64,000 nt of DNA from Verrucosispora sp. NA02020 (GCF_013364215.1 NZ_CP054923.1:1612001-1676000), one strand, 5' to 3'; counted from the first letter of the stretch, positions 7,603 to 16,355 are shown. The notes: generated from the letters alone by a model not told the origin. Translations and numbers: made by a program.

Positions 7603-8737
7603 CCGGTTCGGCCGGCTCGGTCGGTGTGGCGGGCTCGGTCGGCCCGGTCGGTGTGGCGGCCCGGCCGGTGGCGTGCAGGCGCAGCACCGCGGCGGCGAGT
7701 GCTCCGGCCCCGGCGACGAGGACCACCACGATCAGCATCCGGGTGGCGGTGGCCGACCAGGGCGCCGGTGGGACGGCCCGGGACAGCACGGCGGCGTTGG
7801 CGATCCCGGCGAAGAGGGCCAGGCAGGCCCCGGCCAGCGCCAGCACGAAGTCCACGCTGTCGCGCCGGGTCACCGCCACGCCACCGGCGACGATCGCGCC
7901 GAGCCCGGTCACCAGCGTCCAGGCCGGGCCGGAGAGCAGCCCGGCCAGCACGGCGCCGACTCCTTCGGCCCCGGCGTCGAGCACCCGTCCCACGGCGAGC
8001 ACGACCGCCGCCACCCCGCCGACCGCCAGCAGCGCACCGAGGCCGGTCCGCGCCCGACCGCCGGGGGAGGAGGCGGCCGGCAGCAGCCCGGCCGCGCCCA
8101 CCGCGAGCGCGCCGAGCGTGATCGCCACCCACCAGGGGTACGCGTCCGGCGGCGGCACCCAGTCCAGGGTGCCCCGGATCTCGGTGCGCCCGTCCGCGTC
8201 GCGCAGCGGTACGGCCCAGTCGCGTACCCGGTGCTCGCGGTCGGGTGCGGCGCGGACCTGGGCGGGCGGACCCGCCTCGCGCCACAGCGCGCGCTGGTCG
8301 TGCCAGCGGGCGGTGGTGCCGGTGTCGACGCGTCGCCACTGCGGTGCGGCGGCCGGATCGACCTCGTCCGGCAGCGGGGTGTCGGCGAGGATGGTGCGGT
8401 TCAGGTACGTCGCCGGGGAGCGGGTGTTCTCGAAGACGCCGTCCGGCCCGACCCGCAGGTAGGGCTCGCCCGAGTAACCGATCACCTCGACCGGCCGGTC
8501 ACCGGTGTTGGTCAGTTCCAGTCTGGCGCCCGCCTCGACCACCCGGACCCGCAGGTCCGGTCGGGCCGCGACCGCGCCGACCGCCACCCGGTAGTCGGTG
8601 CCGTCGGGCGCGTCCGCGCCGTGTGCGGCGGCCGGGGCGGCGGTCACCAGCAGCGCGGCGACCACGGCGGTGAGCAGCAGCCCGACGCGGGCCGCCAGGG
8701 GCGACAGCCCGACGCGGGCCGCCAGGGCACGGATCAC
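7592..8737 (-). CDS. secreted-domain membrane protein of the copper/redox cluster, function unknown
   Basis: GTG at 8737 overlaps the stop of the thioredoxin-like gene, giving 381 aa. It has an N-terminal signal peptide ending near AAAHG, then an extracytoplasmic region (about residues 40-190) with beta-rich segments RLELTNTGDRPVEVIGYSGE and ATYLNRTI, then about six hydrophobic helices and a Thr/Pro/Glu tail. His after the Ala-rich cleavage site would become the mature N-terminus, as in CopC/YcnI next door, so copper binding is possible. No named family is recognised with certainty. Fourth and last gene of the sigma-MauE-thioredoxin operon. The signal region has an internal 27-nt duplication. 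Confidence 0.7.
   Translation of the reverse strand: MIRALAARVGLSPLAARVGLLLTAVVAALLVTAAPAAAHGADAPDGTDYRVAVGAVAARPDLRVRVVEAGARLELTNTGDRPVEVIGYSGEPYLRVGPDGVFENTRSPATYLNRTILADTPLPDEVDPAAAPQWRRVDTGTTARWHDQRALWREAGPPAQVRAAPDREHRVRDWAVPLRDADGRTEIRGTLDWVPPPDAYPWWVAITLGALAVGAAGLLPAASSPGGRARTGLGALLAVGGVAAVVLAVGRVLDAGAEGVGAVLAGLLSGPAWTLVTGLGAIVAGGVAVTRRDSVDFVLALAGACLALFAGIANAAVLSRAVPPAPWSATATRMLIVVVLVAGAGALAAAVLRLHATGRAATPTGPTEPATPTEPAEPVTR
8678..8727. repeat. tandem duplication inside a signal-peptide coding region
   Basis: A 23-nt sequence (cagcccgacgcg then ggccgccaggg) occurs at 8678-8700 and again at 8705-8727, a 27-nt period. It keeps frame and makes the protein read LAARVGL twice in succession just before the hydrophobic core. 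This lengthens the positively charged start of the signal peptide by nine residues. Confidence 0.85.
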
Positions 8738-9450
8738 TTTCCGGCCGCCTCCACCGCGGCGGTGATGTTCTCCGGCGTCCACTGCTGCACCGGCTCGCCG
8801 TCGACCAGCACGGTCGGGGTGCCGGTGACGTCGGCGCGGTTGGCCTCCTCGGTGACGTGCGCGGTCCACGACGTGTACCTGCCGTCCCGGACGCAGGTGC
8901 CGAAGGCGTCCCGGTCCAGCCCGACCTCGGCGCCGATGTCGATGAGCTGGTCGTTGCTGAGGCCGGCGCCGCCCTCCGGCGGCTGGCGCTCGAACAACGC
9001 CGCGCCGAACTCGCTGAACCTGCCGCCCTCGGCGGCGCACCCGGAGGCGGCGGACGCCCGGGTCGAGTACTGGGTGCTGGAGAAGCGGTTCAGGTAGGCC
9101 ACCGGGTGGTACACGACCCGGATCTTGCCGTCGTCGACGAGCTGTTTGAGGGTGGGGCCGCTGGTCTGCTCGAACTGCTTGCAGGCCGGGCAGATGTAGT
9201 CCTCGTACACGTCGACGGTCACCGGTCCGGTGCCGACCACCACGCCGGTGCCCGCGTCGTTGGCGCCCGGTGGCGGGGTGAAGTCGCCGGACCGCTGGCC
9301 CGACCAGACACTCCACCCGATCAGCCCGGCGATGACCAGCACCACCACCGCGCTGAGTGAGATCCACAGGGTCCGTTTGCGGCGCCGCTCGCGGGCCAGT
9401 TGCTCCCGGACGACCCTTGCCGCGTCCTTGCGTCCCTTGCGACTACTCAT
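8734..9450 (-). CDS. membrane-anchored DsbA-like thioredoxin-fold protein
   Basis: Protein of 238 aa. A highly basic cytoplasmic start (KGRKDAARVVREQLARERRRK) precedes a single membrane anchor (about 28-49), placing the rest outside. The thioredoxin-fold domain has VYEDYICPACKQFEQ, with a CPAC active site, an internal helical insertion and ADVTGTPTVLVDGEPV with the cis-proline. This is the layout of actinobacterial MPT53/DsbA-like disulfide oxidoreductases (Thioredoxin_4). Its start overlaps the end of the MauE-like gene; together they could pass electrons across the membrane to the CPAC pair. Confidence 0.9.
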   Translation of the reverse strand: MSSRKGRKDAARVVREQLARERRRKRTLWISLSAVVVLVIAGLIGWSVWSGQRSGDFTPPPGANDAGTGVVVGTGPVTVDVYEDYICPACKQFEQTSGPTLKQLVDDGKIRVVYHPVAYLNRFSSTQYSTRASAASGCAAEGGRFSEFGAALFERQPPEGGAGLSNDQLIDIGAEVGLDRDAFGTCVRDGRYTSWTAHVTEEANRADVTGTPTVLVDGEPVQQWTPENITAAVEAAGK

Positions 9451-9961
9451 CTTCGTCCTCCACCGGTTCGCCCGTCAGGACGCCGTCGAGTGAGACGGCC
9501 GTCCGGGGCCAGATCAGCAGGAACCCGGCCATCGCCAGGAAGGCCACGTCCCGGAGGATCTCCGGGAGGTAGCTGGGGCGCTGCCCGGTCGGCAGCTCGC
9601 CGCCGGTCCCGAAGCAACCGCAGTCGATCGCCAGGCCACGGGCCCAGGCCGAGGCGATGCCCGCGACGAAGAGCAGCAGCAGGACCGCCGAGACCCCGGC
9701 GGTCAGCCGGGTGGCCAACCCGAGCAGCAGGAGTACGCCCAACGCCAGCTCGACGAAGGGCAGCGCCGCGCCGACCACCACCGCCAGGTCGTACGGCATC
9801 ACCTGGTACGCGTGCACACTGCGGCCGGAGGCGGCCAGGTCACCGACCTTGGAGGCGCCGGCATAGAGCCAGACGGCGGCCAGCCCGAGCCGGAGGGCGA
9901 GCCCGAGCCAGGGCCGCCACCGCGTCCACCTCGACGTCGCGCTCCGCGCAGCCCCGTTCAC
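9443..9961 (-). CDS. MauE/DoxX-family redox-associated membrane protein
   Basis: Protein of 172 aa with four membrane helices. It includes LRLGLAAVWLYAGASKVGDL at the first helix, FVELALGVLLLLG, and the motif AIDCGCFG, whose two close cysteines are the hallmark of MauE-type proteins that transfer reducing or oxidising equivalents through the membrane. Acidic C-terminal tail. Its ATG overlaps the stop of the sigma-factor gene, and its stop overlaps the start of the DsbA-like gene, so all are translated from one transcript. Confidence 0.87.
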   Translation of the reverse strand: MNGAARSATSRWTRWRPWLGLALRLGLAAVWLYAGASKVGDLAASGRSVHAYQVMPYDLAVVVGAALPFVELALGVLLLLGLATRLTAGVSAVLLLLFVAGIASAWARGLAIDCGCFGTGGELPTGQRPSYLPEILRDVAFLAMAGFLLIWPRTAVSLDGVLTGEPVEDEDE

Positions 9962-10551
9962 CCGGCCAGCGCCTCACCGACCGCGTCCATGAGGTCGGCG
10001 CGGGCCCGGGCGACCCGGGACCGGATGGTGCCCACCGGCACGCCCTCCACGGTCGCCGCCTCGGCGTACGAGAGGCCGAGCAGTTGGGTCAGCACGAACG
10101 CGCCGCGCCGCTCGGCGGGCAGTCGGCGGACAAGGTCGGCCGTGCCGAGTTGCCCGGCCGGATCGGGGTGTGCCAGGTCGGTGTGCGCGTGGGCGGTGAG
10201 TCGCTGGTCGAGGCGTCGCCGCCGGACCACCGTCCGGAGGTGGTCGGCGCAGGCCCGCCGGGCGATGCCGAGCAGCCAGGTGCGGGCGGTGGACCGACCC
10301 TCGAAGGTGGGCAGTGCCCGGAACGCCCGCAGGTAGGTTTCCTGGGTGAGGTCGTCCGCGCTGTCCCGGTCGAGCAGTGCCGCCGTGAACCGCCACACCT
10401 CGGCCTGGGTGGCCCGGACGAAGGCGGCCTGGGCGGCCGGGTCGCCGTCGCGGGCGGCGAGGGCCCATCCGGTGGCCGGGTCGGGGCCGGCGTGTCCGTC
10501 GACACCGCCGGTGTCGGCGGTGGCGCGGCTGTCGCGCGGAGCGGGGATCAC
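9958..10551 (-). CDS. ECF RNA polymerase sigma factor
   Basis: Protein of 197 aa. Sigma region 2 is seen in VWRFTAALLDRDSADDLTQETYLRAFRAL (split here by function: core-binding, then -10 recognition) and TARTWLLGIARR. Region 4 is LPAERRGAFVLTQLLGLSYAEAA followed by VPVGTIRSRVARARADL, the helix-turn-helix that reads the -35 box. No anti-sigma gene with a zinc finger lies next to it; instead it heads an operon for MauE, DsbA-like and a membrane protein, divergent from CopC-CopD. It may control the copper/redox genes on both sides. ATG at 10551. Confidence 0.92.
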   Translation of the reverse strand: MIPAPRDSRATADTGGVDGHAGPDPATGWALAARDGDPAAQAAFVRATQAEVWRFTAALLDRDSADDLTQETYLRAFRALPTFEGRSTARTWLLGIARRACADHLRTVVRRRRLDQRLTAHAHTDLAHPDPAGQLGTADLVRRLPAERRGAFVLTQLLGLSYAEAATVEGVPVGTIRSRVARARADLMDAVGEALAG

Positions 10552-10614
10552 GACAACCCAGGTTACGCGGCGGGACCGGCAGCAGCAGGGTCCTTCGGCC
10601 CTTCATGGCCTGCG

Positions 10615-10641
10615 CCACGCCGGGAACTTTCTCCGGGTTCC
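10615..10641 (-). promoter_or_regulatory. candidate ECF-type promoter for the sigma-factor operon
   Basis: On the minus strand GGAACC (10641-10636), a 16-nt spacer and CGTGG (10619-10615) resemble the GGAAC-N16/17-CGT consensus of many ECF promoters, located 64 nt before the sigma start. A GGAAC also occurs on the plus strand at 10623, so the element is close to a mirrored pair. Pattern only; no transcript evidence. Confidence 0.35.
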
Positions 10642-10764
10642 GGCCGACTACCCGCTCATGACCTCGGCTCGGCACCCGCGTGGGCGTACCCGATCGAGGA
10701 CGATAGTCGTCAATCGATGGCCGCGACTCGCCGGAAGGGGGTCCGGTCGGAGACGATGTGGGTC

Positions 10765-12420
10765 ATGACTGCCGTCCCTCGCCGCCGATCCGCCCGCTGG
10801 GCCGCCGCTGCCGGCCTGCTGGTCACCGTCGTCGCCCTGCTGCTCGTCCCCGCCGGACCGGCCGCCGCCCACGCCGTGCTCTCCAGCAGCAGCCCGGCCG
10901 CGTCGGCCGTGGTGCCCACGGTGCCGGCCGAGGTGGTCCTCACCTTCAGCGAGACGGTCCGCCGGGTGCCGGACCGGATCCGGGTCATCGCACCCGACGG
11001 CTCCCGCGTCGACCGGGGCGATCCGACCTTCACCGACAGCGTGGTCAACATCGCGGTCGACACCTCCGGCGGCAACGGCACCTACCTGGTGACCTACCGG
11101 GTGATCTCGGCGGACAGCCACCCGGTCTCCGGTGCCTTCACGTACTCCGTCGGCGCGCCCTCGGAGCCGCCGGTGGACAGCGGCGACGACGGCCGGGCCG
11201 ATCCGCTGGTCACCAACGCGATCAAGACCGCGAAATTCGTCGGGTACGTCGGTCTGCTGCTGCTCGTGGGCCCCGCACTGGTGCTCGCGCTGCTCTGGCC
11301 ACGTCGGCTCTCCCGGCAGGGACCGGCCCGCCTGGCCTGGACCGGCCTGGGGCTGGTGGCGGTGGCCACCGTCGCGGTGGCGTTGTTGCAGGTGCCGTAC
11401 ACCAGCGGGGGCGGGCCGTTCGACATCAGCGGCGAGGGGCTGGGCCTGGTGCTCGGCAGCACCTTCGGCGCCGCGCACCTGATCCGGCTGGGACTGCTCG
11501 CGGCGGCGGTGTTCCTGCTCCGGCCGCTGCTCGCCGGGCCGGTCGGCCGGGCCGATCTGATCATCCTCGGCCTGCTCGCCGGTGCGGCACTGCTCACCTG
11601 GCCGCTGGCCGGGCACCCGGCCGCGTCGCCCGCCCCGGCGGTGTCGGTGATCGTCGACGCGGTGCACCTGGGCAGCATGGCGGTCTGGCTGGGCGGTCTG
11701 GTGATGCTCGCCGCCTTCCTGCTGCCCCGGGCGGACGAGCGGGAGTTGGGCGCGATCCTGCCGATCTGGTCGCGCTGGGCCGCGTTGGCGGTCTCCGCGC
11801 TGCTGCTCGCCGGCATCGTCCAGGCGCTGATCGAGGTGGCCACCCCGGCAGCGCTGGTCGGCACCACGTACGGCCGACTGGTGCTGGCCAAGGTCGGGCT
11901 CTTCGCCGTGGTGATCGGGTTGGCCGCGTACTCGCGGAACCTGATCCGCAAGCGGATCGCGGCCAGCCGTCCCGCGCCGGTTCGCCGGGCCGTCTGGGCG
12001 GAGCTGGCGGTCACCGCGGTCGTGCTCGGCGTCTCCGCCGTCCTGGTGCAGACCACTCCCGCGCGGACCGCCTCCTCGGACGTCGCCGCCGTCGACGCCG
12101 GCTACTTCACCACCCGGGTGGAGAGCACGCTCTACGCGCTGCAGATCGAGATGTCCCCGGCCCGGCGGGGCAACAACTCGGTGCACTTCTACGCGTACAC
12201 GCTGGACAACCGGCCGCAGCCGGTCGTCGAGTGGAAGGCCACCATCGCGCTGCCGTCGGCCGGGATCGAGGCGATCGACATCCCGCTGCTGCCGCTGACC
12301 GACAACCACGCCACCGGCGAGATCACGCTGCCGGCTCCGGGGGAGTGGGAGCTGCGGATCACCGCCCGGACCACCGAGATCGACCAGGCCACGGTGACCG
12401 CCACCGTGCCCGTTGCCTAG
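10765..12420 (+). CDS. CopC-CopD fusion, copper resistance/uptake membrane protein
   Basis: ATG at 10765 gives 551 aa; an ATG three codons earlier is possible. A signal peptide ends at AAA before HAVLSSSSPA, so His36 becomes the mature N-terminus, the first ligand of the CopC copper site. The second ligands lie in SADSHPVSG. The CopC Ig-like domain runs to about residue 130, then about eight membrane helices of CopD follow (GRLVLAKVGLF is typical), then an extracytoplasmic C-terminal domain of about 120 aa resembling FixH/YtkA-like proteins. It binds Cu(II) outside and moves or hands it over. YcnI follows after 15 nt. Confidence 0.92.
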   Translation: MTAVPRRRSARWAAAAGLLVTVVALLLVPAGPAAAHAVLSSSSPAASAVVPTVPAEVVLTFSETVRRVPDRIRVIAPDGSRVDRGDPTFTDSVVNIAVDTSGGNGTYLVTYRVISADSHPVSGAFTYSVGAPSEPPVDSGDDGRADPLVTNAIKTAKFVGYVGLLLLVGPALVLALLWPRRLSRQGPARLAWTGLGLVAVATVAVALLQVPYTSGGGPFDISGEGLGLVLGSTFGAAHLIRLGLLAAAVFLLRPLLAGPVGRADLIILGLLAGAALLTWPLAGHPAASPAPAVSVIVDAVHLGSMAVWLGGLVMLAAFLLPRADERELGAILPIWSRWAALAVSALLLAGIVQALIEVATPAALVGTTYGRLVLAKVGLFAVVIGLAAYSRNLIRKRIAASRPAPVRRAVWAELAVTAVVLGVSAVLVQTTPARTASSDVAAVDAGYFTTRVESTLYALQIEMSPARRGNNSVHFYAYTLDNRPQPVVEWKATIALPSAGIEAIDIPLLPLTDNHATGEITLPAPGEWELRITARTTEIDQATVTATVPVA

Positions 12421-12435
12421 AGAGGTTCCATACCG

Positions 12436-13197
12436 ATGATCCGTCACCGGCGTACCGTGGGTACCGCCGCCGCCCTGGCGCTCGGCGCCGTCGCCACCGC
12501 CGTCCTCGGCTTCGCGACGCCCGCGTCGGCCCACGTCACGGTCGCTCCGGAGGTGGCCGAGCAGGGCGACTACACCCGGTTCGCGTTCCGGGTGCCGAAC
12601 GAGAGCGATACGGCGTCGACCACCAAGTTGGAGATTTTCCTGCCGGAGAACGCCGCGATCGGTTCGGTCTCCACCACGCCGGTGCCGGGCTGGACGGTGG
12701 CGGTGGAGAAACGCCGGGTCGACCCGCCGGTGCTGGTGCACGGCGCGGAGGTCTCCGACGTGGTCGCGAAGGTCACCTGGACGGCGAGCGGCGATGACGG
12801 CATCGCCCCGGGCACCTTCCAGGAGTTCCCGGTCATGATGGGGCCGCTGCCCGAGGTGGACCAGATGGTCTTCAAGGCGTTGCAGACCTACTCCGACGGT
12901 GGGGTGGTGCGTTGGATCGACGAGCCGCAGCCGGGCGGTGAGGAGCCCGCCGCCCCGGCGGCGGTGCTCACTCTGACCGCCGCCGGTGCTCCGACGGAGG
13001 GGCCGGCCGGGGCGCCCGCGCCGGAGGCGGTGGCCGACGACGATGACGAGGACGGCTCCGGGTTGGCCGTCGGGCTGGGCGTCGCGGGGCTGGTCGCCGG
13101 GGTCGGTGGTCTGGTGCTGGGCGGGCTCGCGTTCTCGCGTACCCGCCGGGACGCCGGCCCGGCCGACCGCGACGGCGAGGCGACCACGACCTCCTGA
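12436..13197 (+). CDS. YcnI-like (DUF1775) copper-binding membrane-anchored protein
   Basis: Protein of 253 aa. The signal peptide ends PASA before HVTVAPEVAEQGDYTRFAFRVPNE, leaving His33 at the mature N-terminus. YcnI uses this monohistidine brace plus an acidic residue and a conserved Trp (VTWTASGDDGI region) to hold Cu(II). The core runs to about residue 165, then an Ala/Pro/Glu linker, one C-terminal membrane helix (about 210-235) and a short basic tail. It probably works with the CopC-CopD protein encoded 15 nt upstream. A strong hairpin terminates the operon. Confidence 0.92.
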   Translation: MIRHRRTVGTAAALALGAVATAVLGFATPASAHVTVAPEVAEQGDYTRFAFRVPNESDTASTTKLEIFLPENAAIGSVSTTPVPGWTVAVEKRRVDPPVLVHGAEVSDVVAKVTWTASGDDGIAPGTFQEFPVMMGPLPEVDQMVFKALQTYSDGGVVRWIDEPQPGGEEPAAPAAVLTLTAAGAPTEGPAGAPAPEAVADDDDEDGSGLAVGLGVAGLVAGVGGLVLGGLAFSRTRRDAGPADRDGEATTTS

Positions 13198-13212
13198 CCG
13201 GTCCCGCGTCGC

Positions 13213-13240
13213 GGGCCCGCCGGGTGTTCCCGGCGGGCCC
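13213..13240 (+). terminator. hairpin terminator after ycnI
   Basis: Perfect 12-bp stem, GGGCCCGCCGGG and CCCGGCGGGCCC, with a 4-nt loop TGTT, 15 nt after the stop codon. The following tract is GTCCGCTTTC, so the U run is weak, as usual in high-GC actinobacteria. Confidence 0.8.
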
Positions 13241-13337
13241 GTCCGCTTTCGGACCCGCTGCCGTGGATATCCGCAGATCAGCCGTTCGGCGTGGGTAAGG
13301 TCTGCCGGGTATCTCGCTACGGAGGGGGACAAGGCGG

Positions 13338-14234
13338 ATGCGTTTCGTGTGGGCGTTGGCCGGCATGGTGCTGCTGATCACCGGCACCACCGCGTTGCTC
13401 GGTGCCGCCGGACTCGGCCTGTTGACCAGTCACGCGGATCCGGGCGGGGGGTTCACCGCCCGCGTCGAGACCGTGCGGACACCCGGGCACGCGGTGGTGG
13501 TGGTCGACCTGGACGCGCTGCTGCGGCAGGAGGTGCCGTTCAGTCGGGTCGGGCAGGCGCGGCTGCGGCTGGAGGCCCGCACACCGGACGGCCCGGCGTT
13601 CGTCGGGTTGGCCCCGGCCGACGAGGCGCGTCGCTGGCTGGCCGGGGCACCGCACGCGGTGGTGCAGCGGACCGCCCTGGCCCGGGGCCCGCTGCCGGTC
13701 CGGCTGGAGCACCGCGCCCCGGAGGTCGGCACGCCGCCGACCGTGCCGGCCGCCCCGGCCGCACAGACCTTCTGGGTACGCGCGGGTGCCGGCGCCCTCG
13801 AATGGAGTCCCGGGGAACTGGCCGGTCAGCGACTGAGCCTGGTGCTGATGCACCCCGACGGCCGGGCCGACCTGGCCCTTGACCTGCGCGCCGAGTTGCG
13901 GGCGGGTTGGGTCGCGCCGGCCACCTGGGGCTCGCTGGCCGGCGGCATCCTGCTGGTGGTCCTCGCGGCGCTGGTGCTGCTGCGCCCGGTACGCCCGCGC
14001 GAGGTGGTCTTCGTGGTCGAACCCGACCAGGTGCCGGTGCTCGCCGGCAGGCTGGGCGTCAGCTCGCTCAGCGGCCTGGGCACCCCGCCGTCGCCGCGTG
14101 CGATGCCCGAGCGGCAACTGGTGTCGGTGGCCGCCGCACCCCGGGCGGCGATCGCCCCGGTGCCGCGTCCGGAGACCCTGGCCGACCTGCCCGCCCCGCA
14201 CCACCCGCTGCGCCCGCCCGCCCCGCCGTCCTGA
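13338..14234 (+). CDS. two-helix membrane protein of unknown function
   Basis: Protein of 298 aa with ATG at 13338 behind GGAGGGGG. One N-terminal membrane helix (about 5-28), an outer region of about 160 residues with alternating hydrophobic strands (VVVVDLDALL, ARLRLEART, LSLVLMHPDGRADLALDLRAEL), a second helix (about 200-220), then a cytoplasmic tail rich in Ala and Pro. The external part could be a beta-sandwich. No family motif recognised. Flanked on both sides by strong hairpins, so it is an independent unit. Confidence 0.65.
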   Translation: MRFVWALAGMVLLITGTTALLGAAGLGLLTSHADPGGGFTARVETVRTPGHAVVVVDLDALLRQEVPFSRVGQARLRLEARTPDGPAFVGLAPADEARRWLAGAPHAVVQRTALARGPLPVRLEHRAPEVGTPPTVPAAPAAQTFWVRAGAGALEWSPGELAGQRLSLVLMHPDGRADLALDLRAELRAGWVAPATWGSLAGGILLVVLAALVLLRPVRPREVVFVVEPDQVPVLAGRLGVSSLSGLGTPPSPRAMPERQLVSVAAAPRAAIAPVPRPETLADLPAPHHPLRPPAPPS

Positions 14235-14304
14235 CGGTCCCTCGGTGGGTGCCGGGGCAGCCGTCCTGACGGCACATCGGTGAGCACCGGTGCCGGGACG
14301 GGTG

Positions 14305-14343
14305 GGGCGGGCCCTCCGCGCTGCCGACGTGGAGGGCCCGCCC
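14305..14343. terminator. bidirectional hairpin terminator between convergent genes
   Basis: Perfect 13-bp stem, GGGCGGGCCCTCC and GGAGGGCCCGCCC, with a 13-nt loop. It lies between the end of the membrane-protein gene (plus strand) and the end of the GT87 gene (minus strand), and can serve both. Confidence 0.8.
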
Positions 14344-14395
14344 ATCACCGGGGGATATCGGTGCCCATCGGAGGGATGATGCCTCTACGGGCAGA

Positions 14396-15691
14396 TTACC
14401 GGTGAATGGTCGTCTCGGGAAGAGTGTCCGCTTCGTGCGACTCGGTCAGTGGCCGGTCCACCCGCGGACGCACCGGCAGCACGACCAGCAGCAGCAGGCA
14501 GAGCAGCACGTACGCGTTGCGGAGTACGAACTCCCACGGCGTCTGGGTGGGTGTCGGAGTGACGCCCCAGTCGTAGAACGACACCACGCCGTACACGATG
14601 ATCATCGAGGTGCCGAGCGCGAGCCAACTCAGCCGGCGGCGCCGCCGCGCCCCCTCGGGCGTGCGGGGATCGGTCCGCAAGGTCGCGTCGATCAGGATGA
14701 TCACCGCCGGGACGAACCAGTAGATGTGGTGCGTCCAGGTGATCGGGCTGATCAGGGCGGCGACCAGGCCGGTCAGGGTCAGCGCGGTGAGTGCGTCGCC
14801 GGCCTGGGTGGCGCGTACCGCCCGCCAGAGGCCGTACGCGACGACGGCCGCGACCAGGGGCAGCCAGATTAACCGGCTCGGCTCCTCCGGCGCGGTCAGC
14901 CGGCTCAGCAGCCCGAACAGCGACTGGTTGCCGGTGTAGTCGGTGCGACCGACCCGGTCGGTGGCCCACAGCTCGTGCGTCCAGAAGCGCCACGAGTCGC
15001 CGGGTGCCACCGCAGCGGCGAGCAGGGTGGCTCCGGCGGCGGCCGCGCTCGCCACCACCGCCGCGCGCCAGCGCCGGGTGGCCAGCAGATAGACGATGAA
15101 GATGCCCGGGAAGAGCTTCAGCGCCGTGGCCAGCCCGATGCCGATCCCGGCCCACCGGCTGCCACGGGGTACGGCGAAGAGCAGGTCGGCGAGGATCAGC
15201 ACCACCAGCAGCATGTTGATCTGTCCGAAGGTGATCGTCTCCCGGGTGCTCTCCACGCCGAGGACCAGCAGCGCGCCCACGGCCAGGGTGAACGCGTACG
15301 GCAGGCGGTGCCGGCGGATCACCGGGTCGAGCAGCCACTTGGTGGTGACCACCACGCCGAGCACGGTCAGGCCGGTGAAGATCGCCACCGTGGCGCCCAG
15401 CTTCAGCAGGGAGAACGGCAGCAGCAGCAACGCGGCGAACGGGGGATAGGTGAAGAAGAGCTCACCCTGCACCCGGTCGGGTTGGGCGTAGTCGTAGAGC
15501 GGATTGCCGGCGGCCCACCAGTCCATCGCCGCCATATAGATCTTGAGGTCGAAGAAGTCGTGCACGGTGCCCGGCAGGTAGAGCACCGGCAACACCGAGG
15601 CGAGCGCCAGTGCCCCGACGATCCGCCGTGCGGTGCGGCCACCAGGGTCTTCGAGGTCGACGCTGGACGGTGTGGCGGGTTCGGCGGGCAC
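14396..15691 (-). CDS. polyprenol-phosphate mannosyltransferase-like, glycosyltransferase family 87 (DUF2029)
   Basis: GTG at 15691 gives 431 aa with about ten membrane helices. Family markers are DLKIYMAAMDWWAAGNPLYD in the first outer loop (the Asp is the predicted catalytic base of GT-C enzymes), FTYPPFAALLLLP, and LKLFPGIFIVYLL. Such enzymes use polyprenyl-phosphate mannose to build lipomannan/LAM-type or other surface glycans in actinobacteria. The frame is open upstream across the start of the divergent orn gene, but that part is antisense to orn and is not used. Exact acceptor unknown. Confidence 0.87.
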   Translation of the reverse strand: MPAEPATPSSVDLEDPGGRTARRIVGALALASVLPVLYLPGTVHDFFDLKIYMAAMDWWAAGNPLYDYAQPDRVQGELFFTYPPFAALLLLPFSLLKLGATVAIFTGLTVLGVVVTTKWLLDPVIRRHRLPYAFTLAVGALLVLGVESTRETITFGQINMLLVVLILADLLFAVPRGSRWAGIGIGLATALKLFPGIFIVYLLATRRWRAAVVASAAAAGATLLAAAVAPGDSWRFWTHELWATDRVGRTDYTGNQSLFGLLSRLTAPEEPSRLIWLPLVAAVVAYGLWRAVRATQAGDALTALTLTGLVAALISPITWTHHIYWFVPAVIILIDATLRTDPRTPEGARRRRRLSWLALGTSMIIVYGVVSFYDWGVTPTPTQTPWEFVLRNAYVLLCLLLLVVLPVRPRVDRPLTESHEADTLPETTIHR

Positions 15692-15764
15692 GGGAAAGAC
15701 CCTAGCGGTCGGTCGGGCCGGCGGCGCGCAGCCACGGTGCGTGGGCTGCGCGTAGGCTGTGCCG

Positions 15765-16355
15765 ATGGCTGATCTTCTCGTCTGGATCGACTGTGAGATG
15801 ACCGGGCTCGACCTCGGTGGCGACAGGTTGATCGAGGTGGCCGCGCTGGTCACCGACCCCGATCTGCGCGTGCTCGGCGACGGCGTGGACGTGGTCATCC
15901 ACGCCGACGACGCGGCGCTCGACGCCATGCCGGAGATCGTCCGCACGATGCACGGCAAGTCGGGGCTGACCGAGGAGGTTCGCCGCTCCACGGTGAGCCT
16001 GGCCGAGGCCGAGGAGCGGGTGCTCGACTACATCACCAGTCACGTGAAGGACCCACGGACGGCACCGCTCTGCGGCAACTCGATCGCCACCGACCGGGGA
16101 TTCATCGCCCGGGACATGCCCCGTCTCGACGCGCACCTGCACTACCGGATGATCGACGTCTCCTCGATCAAGGAGCTGTGCCGCCGGTGGTACCCCCGGG
16201 TGTACTTCGGCCAGCCGCAGAAGGGCCTCGCCCACCGGGCGCTCGCGGACATCCGGGAGAGCATCCGCGAGCTGGAGTACTACCGGCGCACCATCTTCGT
16301 ACCGCTGCCCGGTCCGGACGTGGAGAGCGCCAAGGCCATCGCCGCCGACCTCTGA
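15765..16355 (+). CDS. orn: oligoribonuclease
   Basis: Protein of 196 aa, full length. DEDDh exonuclease motifs are all present: Exo [11 protein letters not shown], Exo II in [17 protein letters not shown], and Exo [17 protein letters not shown] with the catalytic His and Asp. It degrades 2-5 nt RNA fragments, including pGpG, to mononucleotides. ATG at 15765 is preferred to the GTG two codons upstream because it gives the usual [12 protein letters not shown] start. tRNA-His follows 92 nt downstream, a neighbourhood common in actinobacteria. Confidence 0.96.
   Translation: MADLLVWIDCEMTGLDLGGDRLIEVAALVTDPDLRVLGDGVDVVIHADDAALDAMPEIVRTMHGKSGLTEEVRRSTVSLAEAEERVLDYITSHVKDPRTAPLCGNSIATDRGFIARDMPRLDAHLHYRMIDVSSIKELCRRWYPRVYFGQPQKGLAHRALADIRESIRELEYYRRTIFVPLPGPDVESAKAIAADL

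Noticed and set aside
9400..10755. Upstream extension of the copC-copD frame by more than 400 codons
   Set aside because: It runs antisense through the sigma and MauE genes and has Arg/Pro-rich nonsense composition; the signal peptide begins near 10765.
10648..13332. 894-codon open frame on the minus strand opposite copCD and ycnI
   Set aside because: Low-complexity Arg/Gly/His-rich translation with no motifs; it is the mirror frame of well-defined CopC-CopD and YcnI genes in high-GC DNA.
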